Source: Ophiostoma sp. CBS 140.51 (taxonomy: Eukaryota > Ascomycota > Sordariomycetes > Ophiostomatales > Ophiostomataceae). From it: a DNA stretch of 64,000 nucleotides. The translations under genes and the position numbers were made by a program. The notes beneath the pieces were generated by a model. The model saw only the letters and a list, made by a program, of their open reading frames with translations. It searched no databases and had not been told where the DNA came from. The stretch lies in contig JANSLP010000099.1 of the NCBI GenBank assembly GCA_029298735.1, positions 34,135-98,134 of the forward strand, given 5' to 3'. Of the stretch, positions 10,200 to 19,912 are shown one piece after another; position 1 is the first letter of the stretch; each line of letters opens with the position of its first letter.

Positions 10200-11264
10200 C
10201 TACTCTAGCAAACTCGGATCCTCCTTTACAACCTGGTCGTAGTATGGCTGGAACGCCAGCCACATCTTGCTCGGGTTGCCGCTTTTCTTGTGCGTAAACT
10301 CTGCCTCCTTGTCGCCAATCAGCACCTTGCCCCAGCCAGGGCACGCCGCCGCCGCGTTGGCCAGCAGCTGTGCGTGGCAGCACCGGTCCAGCGCAATAAA
10401 CAGGAAAGCCGCCTCATCCACCGTCCGTCCGCACGTAATCATGCCGTGGTTCTGCAGCAGCACGCTGCGGCACGTTGGGCCCAGCGCCTTGGCAATGCGT
10501 GCACCCTCTTCAGTGCTAATAACGGTACCGCCAAAACGCGGATAGACGGCCAGGTCGTTGTAGAACCGGAGCGCGTCCTGGTACAGCATTTCAATGGGGC
10601 GGCCAAAGCACGAAAAGGCCTTGCCGTAGACACTGTGAGCGTGGCACGCGGCGTTGAGGTCCGGACGCGCCTTGTGGATCTCGCTGTGAATAGCAAAAGC
10701 CGGGCCGTTGATAGGCGACTGCGCACCACCGGGTAGCACCTCGCCGTGGTCGTTGACAAGGACTAGGTCTGACACCGAGATTTGCGAGAAGTGTGTGCTC
10801 AGCGGGTTGATCCAAAAGTGGTCCGGGTTGATGGGATCACGCAGCGAAATGTGGCCGGCAACGCCCTCATCAAACCCTTGCTTGGCAAACACACGAAATG
10901 CCGCCGCCAAGTGCTGCTTCTGGTACGCACGCTCGTCCTCCTTGTTGGCAAACGTGGGCGGCGAGCGGATGACAACCTTGCCGTCCTTGTCGCCCAAAAA
11001 GTGCACCTCCTCAAAGAAGGCGTTCTTGGCAGGAGCAGTGCCAGCGGCAGCGGCGGCTTTGGTGGCATCGACCGGTGCGTCAGTCACAGTTGTTGCGCTG
11101 GGTGCCATTTTGGATGTAGATGAGTAGTATGAGTTCTGGCGGAAAGATGTGTGAGTGAAGGTAGATGTGAAAGTCTTGTAGGTGAAGGAAAGGCGGCAAG
11201 ATGATGTTTTGGGAGTAGCGTGAGCCAAGGATGTGTTAAGAAGTCGGTTGCAGAGAAGACGCAT
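10200..11264 (-). CDS. Class II aldolase/adducin N-terminal domain protein, possibly mitochondrial
   Basis: A 354-residue protein from ATG 11262-11264, or 302 residues from the second in-frame ATG at 11106-11108. The zinc-binding histidines of class II aldolases are visible: HAH at residues 208 and 210 and the NHG histidine at about 273. The conserved NP-LS-FS-I segment precedes them, and a Glu lies in the HSEIHKARPDL helix. Residues 1-52 from the longer start are Arg/Ser/Thr-rich and almost free of acidic residues, as expected for a mitochondrial presequence. Use of both starts could give two locations. Family members cleave or decarboxylate hydroxy-acid phosphates or hydroxy-keto acids, and many fungal ones are uncharacterised. 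It is convergent with the regulator and divergent from the MDR reductase at 12269. Confidence 0.88.
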   Translation of the reverse strand: MRLLCNRLLNTSLAHATPKTSSCRLSFTYKTFTSTFTHTSFRQNSYYSSTSKMAPSATTVTDAPVDATKAAAAAGTAPAKNAFFEEVHFLGDKDGKVVIRSPPTFANKEDERAYQKQHLAAAFRVFAKQGFDEGVAGHISLRDPINPDHFWINPLSTHFSQISVSDLVLVNDHGEVLPGGAQSPINGPAFAIHSEIHKARPDLNAACHAHSVYGKAFSCFGRPIEMLYQDALRFYNDLAVYPRFGGTVISTEEGARIAKALGPTCRSVLLQNHGMITCGRTVDEAAFLFIALDRCCHAQLLANAAAACPGWGKVLIGDKEAEFTHKKSGNPSKMWLAFQPYYDQVVKEDPSLLE

Positions 11265-11455
11265 GGTTGATGTGTCGTCGCGAGAAAGAGAAGATGTAAA
11301 TACTTGCAGACGTTGCTTTATGCTCCTTTGCTCCTTCCCGCTGGGTCGCCGAGACGCAACCGACAAAAAAGGAAAGCAGGCAAAAAACCCAGAGGCAGAA
11401 CAATTTGATCTCCATCAGCACCCATCATGGAGTCCATACCCCGCGATCGTCTTTG

Positions 11456-11465
11456 CTCCGTCTAA
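11456..11465 (+). promoter_or_regulatory. CTCCGTCTAA element, copy 1
   Basis: Exact copy of a 10-mer repeated in the cluster's divergent promoters. It lies about 190 bp upstream of the aldolase start. It is a candidate binding site for the cluster's regulator. Confidence 0.35.
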
Positions 11466-11646
11466 AGTCGCCTCCCTGGTCAACCTTGGCTATCCTCACA
11501 TGCGGAGGACGGTCACGCGGCATGGGTACGGGGTGTAATGATTATCTGTGGAGGTTTGTGTGGAGGATGAGTGGAGGGAGATGTGGAAGACGGAGATGGA
11601 AGGAACGCGGTGTTGAAGGGTCCGTCACTCCAGATGGCAGGTACGA

Positions 11647-11656
11647 CTCCGTCTAA
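11647..11656 (+). promoter_or_regulatory. CTCCGTCTAA element, copy 2
   Basis: Second exact copy in the same promoter, followed by AATACG. The copy at 14948 is followed by TACG, so the downstream context is partly shared as well. Confidence 0.35.
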
Positions 11657-12268
11657 AATACGTTGTCAATCACTTGGGATGTTGCTTTCCGTGTGAGGAA
11701 GTCGCAGTCCGCATGTGGTACTCTTGCGGCAGGTGCGGACGACCATACACACGCGCTGGTCCACGGAGTCCGCCGGCCCGTGTCCCCACTTTTTTGTGTT
11801 AGTCGTTGGAGCTTGCATGCAAGCTGCAGCTTCTCCGCAATTTGGGCAGTTTGGCTTGTGCAGGCGTAGTGGGCCATGCTCGCAGCTCGTTTTCGGGACC
11901 GTTTCGCAACCGGTGACGTTGTCGTTTTCAGACTCGCGGCGAAGTCAAAGTAGAATTAAAGTGTGGCTTTTCTTGGTCACTTGGTGACGCGCATAATAAC
12001 AAAAAAAAAGACTCAGAGATTAGCTATCACGACTCATTAGAAATCGCGCCGAGAGCTTGTTGTTACGGGCACCATTGACAAGCTTCTTCGCCGTCCTTAA
12101 AGCGCGTGCTTGGCACTTTGTTGGCAAACCAGAAGTCCAAGAGATCAAGACTGAAAGACCAAGACTCCAAGAGATTAGCAAAGCTTTTCACAACCACCAA
12201 TCTATCGTCTTATTTTTATACATTTTTGTACATTCACTTTTCACTTCCCTATCCTCCTCATACCCACC

Positions 12269-13411
12269 ATGAGAGCTGTTGGTGTTCGCGGCGGCAAGGG
12301 CGACGCCGACGCGCTATTCATCGAGGACAATGTCGCGGACCCTGTGGCTACGGGCGACCACATTTTGGTGCGCATCAAGGCCTTTGGTCTGAACCGCATG
12401 GACATCATGCAGCGCGAGGACAAGTACCCGTACAAGCTGTTGCCCGAGTCTGGAAAGATTATGGGCGTCGAGTTCAGCGGGCTGGTGGAGGAGCTGGGAC
12501 CAGACTGCAAGGGCGACTTTCAGGTTGGCCAACCTGTATTCGGTCTTGCCTATGGAAGTGCAGTAAGTTTATGTATCTCTCAAGAATTGTTTTGAATCAA
12601 GTCACTGACCCCCCAGTACGCAGAGAAGATTGCCGTGTCGGAGCGGATGCTGATGCATCTACCCGAGACGCTGACCTTTGAGGAGGCGGCAGGTATCCCA
12701 GAGGTAAGCACCTTATTCATGAGCACAACTTTAAATTGGGTAAGACGGCTGACAACTCTGCAGACCTTCTTCACAGCTCTCCAAGCGGTCCACCTTGTGG
12801 GCGGCATCAAGCCCGGCGAGTCGGTGCTCATCCACGCTGGAGCGTCTGGCGTCGGGCAGGCTGCAATCCAGGTTGCAAGACATGCGGGTGCATCAACCAT
12901 CTTCACCACGGCCGGCACCGACGCCAAGTGCCAGATCTGTCGCAAGCTGGGTGCCGACCACGCCATCAACTACAAGGACGAGAGCAGTCGCGACTTTGCC
13001 GATGTTGTGGCACATGAGACCAATGGCAAGGGGGTCGACCTGATTATCGACCTTGTCGGCCAGTCGTACTGGCACCGCAACACGGCATCAGCGGCAATGG
13101 AAGGCCGTATTGTTATTGTGGCGGCCATGAGTGGCAGCATGATTGAGGGATTCAACTTGCGCGCTCTGCTCAACAAGCGTCTGTCAGTACTGGCAACAAC
13201 GCTGCGGACACGCAATGCAGAGTACCAAGGCAGGCTACGGGACGTGTTTGTGGAGAAAGTGGTACCGAAGCTGGCAGGTGCAGGTCGCAACGAGAGGGAG
13301 TCAATGGGTGTGACGGTGGATGAGATCTTCCCATGGCAGCGTGTGAGCGATGCGCATAAGAAGATGGAGGCTAACGTGAACGCAGGCAAGTTGATTTGTA
13401 CTGTGGACTAG
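12269..13411 (+). CDS. Quinone-oxidoreductase-like zinc-free MDR reductase
   Basis: Spliced model: 12269-12562, 12617-12703, 12764-13411, giving 342 residues. Intron 1 (54 bp) is GTAAGT...CCCAG. Intron 2 (60 bp) is GTAAGC...TGCAG; it is a multiple of three without stops, so an unspliced frame would read through it. The protein is a medium-chain dehydrogenase/reductase of the zeta-crystallin/quinone oxidoreductase type. It has a GroES-like N-terminal half, the NADPH-binding AGASGVGQAA motif at about residues 152-161, and a C-terminal catalytic-fold segment ending in KLICTVD. Structural zinc cysteines are absent, as in quinone reductases. In the cluster it would reduce an enone, quinone or similar intermediate; the substrate is unknown. 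Confidence 0.9.
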
Positions 13412-13571
13412 ACAGTGTAGGCATGATTAATTGCGTTCAAAACATACTTTCATAATATTGTGCTTGAGAGTTCATTATCTACGAAAGTTCGTACTTGTTT
13501 TGAGTTTATACTGTATTCATTGTTCGATCTCTATTCTCTTCTTACATCTCTATGTACAGTGCAATGTCCTC

Positions 13572-14471
13572 CTACTCAAACAGACGCTGAGGGTTGGTAA
13601 CCCAAAACTTGTGCCAGGTCTCCTCGTCCGGAATCCATTCGCGAATCTTGGCAATGTGGCCGGCGTTGTCGACAGTGCGGAAGCCCTCGACTTCGTTGAT
13701 GCGCTGCTCGACCGTCTTGCCCTTACGGCTGACACCTAGCTGGGTGTGCGGCCAGTCGGAGCCAAAAACGATCTGGTCGGGGCCAGCAGCAATAATGGCC
13801 TTGGCGGCAGGCGTCAGGCTCTCAATACCGTCCGGGTTGCCGTCGTACAGACGTTCAAAGCCGGAGATCTTGACAAACAGGCGCTTCTCGCGGACCAGGT
13901 CGATAAAGGTGGCAAACTCGGGCGTTGATGCATCGCCCGGGAATGCACTACCAAAGTGGTCAGCCACGAGCTTGATGCGCGGATCCAGACGGTTGCGGAT
14001 CATGTCGGCCATGGCAGCCCAGGCAGGCAGCGGGCAGAAGATGCCAATGACCCAGCCGAGACGAGCAAGACGTGCGGCCAGACGCTCAATCTTGACCGTG
14101 ATGGCGTCAGCGCCGTTCTGCGCACCATGACCCCAGGCCATCTCGTGCATACGGGCACCACGAACGCCGGCAGCATGGAGAGCGTCAAGCTCAGCGTCCG
14201 TGATGTTGTCAACATCGATAGTGGCGAGGCCGCGTAGACGTAGAGAGTCTGTTGATTTCTTGAGAGTGTCAATCAGAGGTGCCGGCGAGGTGCCCTGCAT
14301 AGAGGCGTGCACGACGACGACATTGGTGCAGCCCGTCACAGCCGTGGGGTACTCGGCGACGGCGGCTGCCCTGGGCGTGTAGGGCCGCGGGTTGGCATAG
14401 GGAAACGTCTCGGGGTCGAAAACGTGGATGTGAGTGTCCCAGGCACCAGGAGGAACGACAGGCTTGGCCAT
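13572..14471 (-). CDS. Amidohydrolase-2 family hydrolase, LigI (2-pyrone-4,6-dicarboxylate lactonase)-like
   Basis: A 299-residue intronless TIM-barrel metal hydrolase. Key residues are visible: HxH at residues 14 and 16 in DTHIH, a histidine at about 172 in VADHFG, and the catalytic aspartate at about 239 in FGSDWPH. The HVFDP start and the SDWPHT motif place it near 2-pyrone-4,6-dicarboxylate hydrolases and sugar-acid lactonases such as D-galactarolactone isomerase. These open lactones of dicarboxylic or aldaric acids without needing a strong metal site. The gene is convergent with the MDR reductase (160 bp apart) and divergent from the MFS transporter. A lactone or carboxylated pyrone substrate fits the neighbours, but the exact one cannot be read from sequence. 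Confidence 0.88.
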   Translation of the reverse strand: MAKPVVPPGAWDTHIHVFDPETFPYANPRPYTPRAAAVAEYPTAVTGCTNVVVVHASMQGTSPAPLIDTLKKSTDSLRLRGLATIDVDNITDAELDALHAAGVRGARMHEMAWGHGAQNGADAITVKIERLAARLARLGWVIGIFCPLPAWAAMADMIRNRLDPRIKLVADHFGSAFPGDASTPEFATFIDLVREKRLFVKISGFERLYDGNPDGIESLTPAAKAIIAAGPDQIVFGSDWPHTQLGVSRKGKTVEQRINEVEGFRTVDNAGHIAKIREWIPDEETWHKFWVTNPQRLFE

Positions 14472-15958
14472 TGTGGAGAGTTTGGAGGAGAAGGAGGCGG
14501 TAGAGACGATGGACGCGAAGGGAGACAGAGTGTAGAGGCGAGTGTAAACTGGACGTCGGAGCAGGATGCTGTTGCGGTGGTAGTGTAAGCCAGTGGTCGT
14601 TTGATTTATTTCCTATTTTGGATTGTTTTCTTTCTCTTCTCTTTCTCTTCTCTTTTTCTTCTCTTTTTCTATTTCTTCTCACAAGTTCATACCTCGCGGT
14701 TCTTGGAAGCTTGGCAGCCATCTTTATAGACTTGTCGATACGGATTCAAACAAGAAATCAATGTCGACAGATAGTTCTCCATATGTCGTGATGTGCATCA
14801 AATGGAGTGCTGTCATGCGTTGTCGGACCCCAGACTTTCTCAGAATATAGTGCGGAGATGGCGGGGACGGCGGACCCTCTTGCTCCTCGCAACGGTTCCT
14901 GGTTTTTTCGATTTTTCGACGAGTCGTCTGCGCCCACTGCCTGACATCTCCGTCTAATACGCGGCTTGGCACTCACGGAGCACTACGGGCCGGCATCTAG
15001 TGGCCTGTCTGTGGACGACTAAAAAGCGAGTCAAGATTTGGCTTCCCCTCTTTTCGACACTGTTTTCGACGCTTTTCAACGCTTCTTTTCTCTTATTCCA
15101 ACCCTGGTCGTGATCGACTGCCGGGCACACCACGCTTTTGCGGGGAAGAGAGGCGAAGGATGCAGATACCCACGTCCTCTCCGCGCTTCGTAGGCAAAAG
15201 ACAGGCATGGAAGTCCATCTCCTCCATCTCGTGAGACGCCGTTTGTGTGCCTGTGCGTCCCCACGGGGAGGATATGGCCGCGATTGGGACTGACACTGGA
15301 CTGGGACTGCACCAGCTGGATGCGACCAAGTGTGACCCCAGGGTCCCATTTCCTGGGGGACAGGCAGTGGGCCTTCCTTTTCCTTTTTGTGTCGTTTTGT
15401 TCTTGGCTCTAGATGAGTTTTCTTTCGACTTTGGGTCTTTTGCCTTCCCCCGTATTCGTTTTTTCTCTTTCTTTTCGTCTCAGTGCTACTCGCCTTCCTC
15501 CTCTCTTCAGTGGACCTGGTCATCTTGGCTGGCTGGACAATGAGTGGCTGGCTCTCCATACTCCATATGCAGCCCATCTTTGCCCATCTCGGGACGTCTT
15601 TGTCCTTGCTTGGTACCCTGCTTGGCCGTTCTTGCCAACAACACAGCTGGAAAGGGGGGATCACATCCATTTTATGTTGACGTGCCACAACTCGACAGCG
15701 GTCAACCAAAGGCCATCCCGAGCCTCCAGAGGCCTTGTATATATGAAGGCTGGTTGGTCCACGAGGATCAGAAAGGAAAGAAAAAAACGAAAACAGATCA
15801 GCAGGAATCTGAGATTGTTTGATCCTTCATCTTACTTTCCATCTTCTTTTGTTTTCTTTTTCATTTACTTGCCTTTGTTTTCTTATTTGCCTATATTATC
15901 TCTTCTCACTTTTCACCTGTCCCTTTATCACTTACACCCTTCTTTGCACACCACCATC
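14472..15958. promoter_or_regulatory. Divergent promoter region, amidohydrolase/transporter
   Basis: About 1.5 kb between divergent cluster genes. It holds one copy of CTCCGTCTAA (14948-14957) and a TATATAT box at 15738-15744, followed by a pyrimidine-rich leader before the transporter ATG. Open frames in this interval (for example 14954-15709 minus) have no recognisable domain and are not supported. Confidence 0.5.
14948..14957 (+). promoter_or_regulatory. CTCCGTCTAA element, copy 3
   Basis: Third exact copy of the cluster 10-mer, here followed by TACGCGG. It is about 1 kb upstream of the transporter and about 480 bp upstream of the amidohydrolase. Confidence 0.35.
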
Positions 15959-17511
15959 ATGGGCTTCTTTCAGGCCTTGGCCCGCGTGCCGGGCGACTTT
16001 GCCCGCGATTTGCGCATGAACCGTACCCAGGCGCTCATCTTCTTGACGTCGTGGTTCTGCTGGACCATTGGCTCCATGCACTACTTTATGCTGTCTTACA
16101 CGATGGCTGATATTGCAAAGACGCTCGGTGTCGAGCAGAGCAAAATCGCCCAAGCCAACACCACAACCATGTTATCGCGGGCGGTTGGTGCTGTGATATT
16201 TGGTGTTCTATCCGACCAGTTTGGCCGCAAGATCCCGCTGCTCCTCGACTTGGTGCTGATGGGCGTCTTTACACTTTGCACGGGCTTTATCCATACCTAT
16301 GGCCAGCTCATCGGCGTGCGGTTCCTTTTCGGTGAGTCCCCACCAGTCCTCGTTTCGTTATTTTATTTTTAAATCGTCTCTAACAGTCTAGGCGTCGCTT
16401 ATGGCGGTCTTTACGGCGCAACAATGGCCGGTCTGCTCGAGGCTATGCCGCGCAGCTCGCGTGGTACTGTCGCCGGTTTCACACAGCAGGGCTTTGGCGC
16501 CGGCAACCTGTTTGCCTCGGGACTGAACCTTGCCATGAGTGAGTTAACCCGCTTATTTTTCCTGCAACTTTTCGATGTCGGCTGCTAACAGAAACAGACA
16601 AATACGGCTGGCGGTCGCTGTTCTTCCTTGGTGCTGGTCTTACCGTCCCCGCCTTCCTCTTGCGTCTCGTCACGCCCGGCTACTCGGTCGCCAGCGATGC
16701 CATCCGCGAGGCTGAGGGTCTAGACCAGGACGGCCGTGTCGACGACCGTGCCCAGGTCGGCGGTAACATTTCCTTCTTTGTCAAGTTCCGCTATGCCGTC
16801 ATCCACCACTGGCCCATTGTCATCTACTGCACTGTCCTCACCTCGTGTTTTGCCACACTCGGCCACGGCCAGATGGATGTGTATCCCAGTTTCTTGACCA
16901 CCCAAAAGGGCCTTGATATCCTGCACGAGACCTGGATCACCGTTATCTTCCAGTGCGGTGGTATCCTGGGCGGCGTTATTGGTGGCTACTGCTCCAAGTT
17001 CAGTCCCAAGTGGGTGCCCGTGGCCGCTGCTGTGCTCATGGCCCCCTGGCTTCCGCTGTGGACGCTGCCCAACGACTGGCGTCTGCTGGCCGTCGGTGCC
17101 TTTTTCTTGGAGCTGGCATACGGCGCTTCCATTGGCACTGTCGGCAACATTCTGCAAATGGTCTGCCCTCACCCCGGTATCCGTGCCGCTTTCGGTGGTG
17201 TCACATATAATCTGGGCAATGCCGTGTCGTCGATTGCGCCGACCATTGAGACCAAGCTCGGCGAGCAGTGGCCGACACCCGAAGGCAAGCCCGACTATGG
17301 CCGCATCCAGCTAATCCTGACGGGTGTGCTGATTGGCCTGCTGGCCATCACCCTCGCCTGCATGCCTGTCAAGAACGTCAACCTCGAGTGGGATCTCGAG
17401 GACCCCAACCAGGTCATTCCCGGCCACAATGTGCCCGAGGGCAAGGAGGCTCCCTCGGTCAACGAGCTCGAGAACGGCAACGGCACTCCGCCGGCCCAGA
17501 CCATTGGCTAG
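15959..17511 (+). CDS. MFS carboxylate transporter, JEN1/SHS-like
   Basis: Spliced model: 15959-16331, 16392-16538, 16598-17511, giving 477 residues. Both introns are phase 1 (60 and 59 bp). Splicing joins RFLF to GVAYGG and NLAM to NKYGWRSLFF, restoring a continuous MFS fold. Features: a cytoplasmic N-terminus, the loop 2-3 MFS signature SDQFGRK, and many hydrophobic segments in two blocks of about six with a central hydrophilic loop. The NKYGWR motif after TM5 is typical of the sialate/lactate:proton symporter branch that includes yeast Jen1. A carboxylate imported by this protein would feed the cluster enzymes. The ATG sits in a CATCATGG context after a pyrimidine-rich leader. Confidence 0.87.
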
Positions 17512-18145
17512 AGCGTGTCTCTATTCCGGCTTTCCGCCGTGGTAAGAGTAAGTGTGGTGAGATTCAGGCCCTGGTTGTCGACGGACTAAGCGTCCCGTAA
17601 TGATACCGGGAGACCGTGGTGTGGGCAGATATAGGATTCGATCAACATGTAGATCGAGCAGGGACTACATGCCGGTCTTATTTTTCGGGTACTTTTTCTT
17701 TTCAGTAGCCTCGTCTTTGTCAATTTGATCAATCAAGATGTATATTCCTTTTCGTTTCTCATGTGGTGTGACGGTAACTGAGGTAGAGGCGAACCTAGGC
17801 AGTGTCCTTTATAAAGAGTGTTCCACAAGCCGGGATATCATGTTTCCAGTGTCGTATATAACTAAATGAAAAGAATTATTTCTCTGTAGTCGAATCTGTT
17901 TAATGAAATGCCGAATGTTTTTCTGTGTAAAAAGGAGAGTTTGTTGACGTTCTTGCCTGGGCAGGAGATGTGATCTAGGGCATGTGATGACTAATCACAC
18001 CCACGAACAGTCCCGCTAACCACGTAATTTTGGTAAGCTCCAAATACAGCAGGTACAACCCACTGTAGCTTAACTCCCATCCAGGCTTCCTTCCTCGCCT
18101 CCATCCTGTCAACAACATATACCGATTGCGCTCCCAACCACGACG
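17512..18145. other. Intergenic region
   Basis: This 634-bp interval carries the transporter 3' end and the WDR70 promoter. It marks the right border of the metabolic cluster. No further structure was seen. Confidence 0.5.
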
Positions 18146-19912
18146 ATGAGCGGCTTTGTTGACTATGACAGCGACGACGAGGGGCCGGACAACGCCCTTC
18201 TACAGTCTTTTCTGCCAGCGGCCTTTGGCAAGAAGACCCAGGAAGCCGACATTGACGCACAGATTGAGCGCAGCCGGCGGCCAGCATGGAAAGCTTCTAC
18301 GGCAGCAGATGAAAAGGAAAAAACAAAAAAGGACGACGACAGCGACAGCGGCAACAGCGATAGTGACAGCGACAGCGACAGCGACGATGGCGGCGACGAT
18401 CTCGACCGGTTCCCCTTGTCGCACGAACTGGTCTTCAAGACCCACGACAAGGCTGTGACCAGCGTGTCGCTCGACCCAAATGGCGCTCGCATGGCCACTG
18501 GCTCACGAGACTGCAACGTCAAGCTCTACGACTTTGCGTCCATGACGCCGACTACACTGCGCGCGTTCAAGAGCGTCGACCCGTGGCAGCAGGGCGGCAA
18601 GCCGTCAGCCACGACCGAATCTCACCCGGTCAACCACGTGGCGTTCCACCCGCAAGCAGCGACTGTCATGTTGTGCATTACGGCGCACCCACAGGCCAAG
18701 ATTTTGTCGCGCGACGGCGAGGTTCTGACAGAGTTTGTCAAGGGCGACATGTATCTGCGCGACATGCACAACACTAAGGGCCACGTGGGCGAGATTGCGA
18801 CGGGCGCATGGCACCCGACGGACCGCGAGACGTGCGTGACGGCCGGCGCGGACAGCACGTTGCGAATCTGGGACGTAAACAACAAGCGCAGCCAGAGGGA
18901 CATTATTGTCTTCAAGTCGCGTGCTGCAGGGTCGGCAGGCCGCTCGCGCATGACGGCCGTGGCCTGGGGTGCACCAGCGCATGGTGGAGGCAGCGATACG
19001 GTCCTTGTGGCGGCCGCTCTCGATGGTTCTCTGGTCATGTACAGCGGAAACAACGGTCCCTATACACGACCGACGGCAGAGGTGCGCGATGCCCACACAC
19101 CCAACTCGTGGACAGGCGGTATCGACATCAGTGCGGACGGGCGCATGGTGGTGACACGCGGTGGCGACGGGTTCATCAAACTGTGGGACACTCGGAAGTT
19201 CAAGCAGCCGCTGGTGACGGTGTCTCATGCGGCGACAGACGCTGCCGACCGGTTCCCCATGGCCAACATTCGCTACGGACCCAACTCGACAAGCATTCTG
19301 GTGGGCTCGGCCGACGGCAGCCTACATGTGCTCAACCCGGGCAACCTGCGGCCTGAAGTGGTCACGCCTGTGACACCCGGCAGCCCACTGATTGCCGTCG
19401 AGTGGCACGCCAAGCTCAACCAGTTGGTGACGGGCTCGGCCAATGGCGAGACACATGTGCTCTTTGACCCGACACGGTCAGTACGCGGCGCGGCGGATGT
19501 TGTGCGCCGCGCACCCAAGAAGCGACATGTGGACGACGACCCGTCTTTTACGATGGACCAGAGTATAGGCATTTCCAACGACAATATCGTTGTGCCGGGT
19601 GCGCAGCAGATGGCTAGTCGCCGGCGCAAGGGTGTTACGAACACGGGCAAGTCGCTCGACCCCAGACGGCCGACCATGCCGCAGCAGACGCCATTTGCCC
19701 ATAATGGTCCTGACGACAAGAGCATTGAGAAGAACATTCCGCTTAGTCGCATGCTGCACGAGGACCCCCGTGAGGAACTGCTCAAGTACGCCGAGGCGGC
19801 CAAGAAGGACCCTATATTTACGGCAGCGTACAAAGTCAATGCGCCCGTGACGGAGTATGCGGAGCTGAGCGATGAAGAGGAGGAGCCCGATAAGAAGAGG
19901 GCCAAAAGGTGA
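18146..19912 (+). CDS. wdr70: WD40 protein, WDR70/Gad1 orthologue
   Basis: A 588-residue intronless protein. The N-terminal 90 residues are acidic and Ser/Asp-rich (residues 60-85 are nearly all S, D or G). WD repeats follow from about residue 95 to 440, with an HDKAVTSVSLDPNGARMATGSRD-like first blade, a conserved GD-YLRDM-NTKGH block and FIKLWDTRKF. The C-terminal tail contains EDPREELLKYAE and ends in a basic cluster, as in WDR70. WDR70 partners CRL4/DDB1 and influences histone H2B ubiquitination and DNA-break resection in animals and fission yeast; a nuclear role is expected. The block order, rather than WD repeats in general, supports the orthology. Confidence 0.9.
   Translation: MSGFVDYDSDDEGPDNALLQSFLPAAFGKKTQEADIDAQIERSRRPAWKASTAADEKEKTKKDDDSDSGNSDSDSDSDSDDGGDDLDRFPLSHELVFKTHDKAVTSVSLDPNGARMATGSRDCNVKLYDFASMTPTTLRAFKSVDPWQQGGKPSATTESHPVNHVAFHPQAATVMLCITAHPQAKILSRDGEVLTEFVKGDMYLRDMHNTKGHVGEIATGAWHPTDRETCVTAGADSTLRIWDVNNKRSQRDIIVFKSRAAGSAGRSRMTAVAWGAPAHGGGSDTVLVAAALDGSLVMYSGNNGPYTRPTAEVRDAHTPNSWTGGIDISADGRMVVTRGGDGFIKLWDTRKFKQPLVTVSHAATDAADRFPMANIRYGPNSTSILVGSADGSLHVLNPGNLRPEVVTPVTPGSPLIAVEWHAKLNQLVTGSANGETHVLFDPTRSVRGAADVVRRAPKKRHVDDDPSFTMDQSIGISNDNIVVPGAQQMASRRRKGVTNTGKSLDPRRPTMPQQTPFAHNGPDDKSIEKNIPLSRMLHEDPREELLKYAEAAKKDPIFTAAYKVNAPVTEYAELSDEEEEPDKKRAKR

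Larger units (their letters stand above)
11265..12268. promoter_or_regulatory. Divergent promoter region, aldolase/MDR reductase
   Basis: This 1-kb non-coding interval separates divergent cluster genes. It contains two exact copies of the 10-mer CTCCGTCTAA and a GTCCGCCGGCCCG stretch near 11767 with CGG-type half-sites. No supported gene lies inside. Confidence 0.5.

Noticed and set aside
14954..15709. 251-codon minus-strand frame in the amidohydrolase/transporter promoter
   Set aside because: No domain, Arg/Lys-rich composition, and it lies over a promoter with a TATA box and regulatory word.
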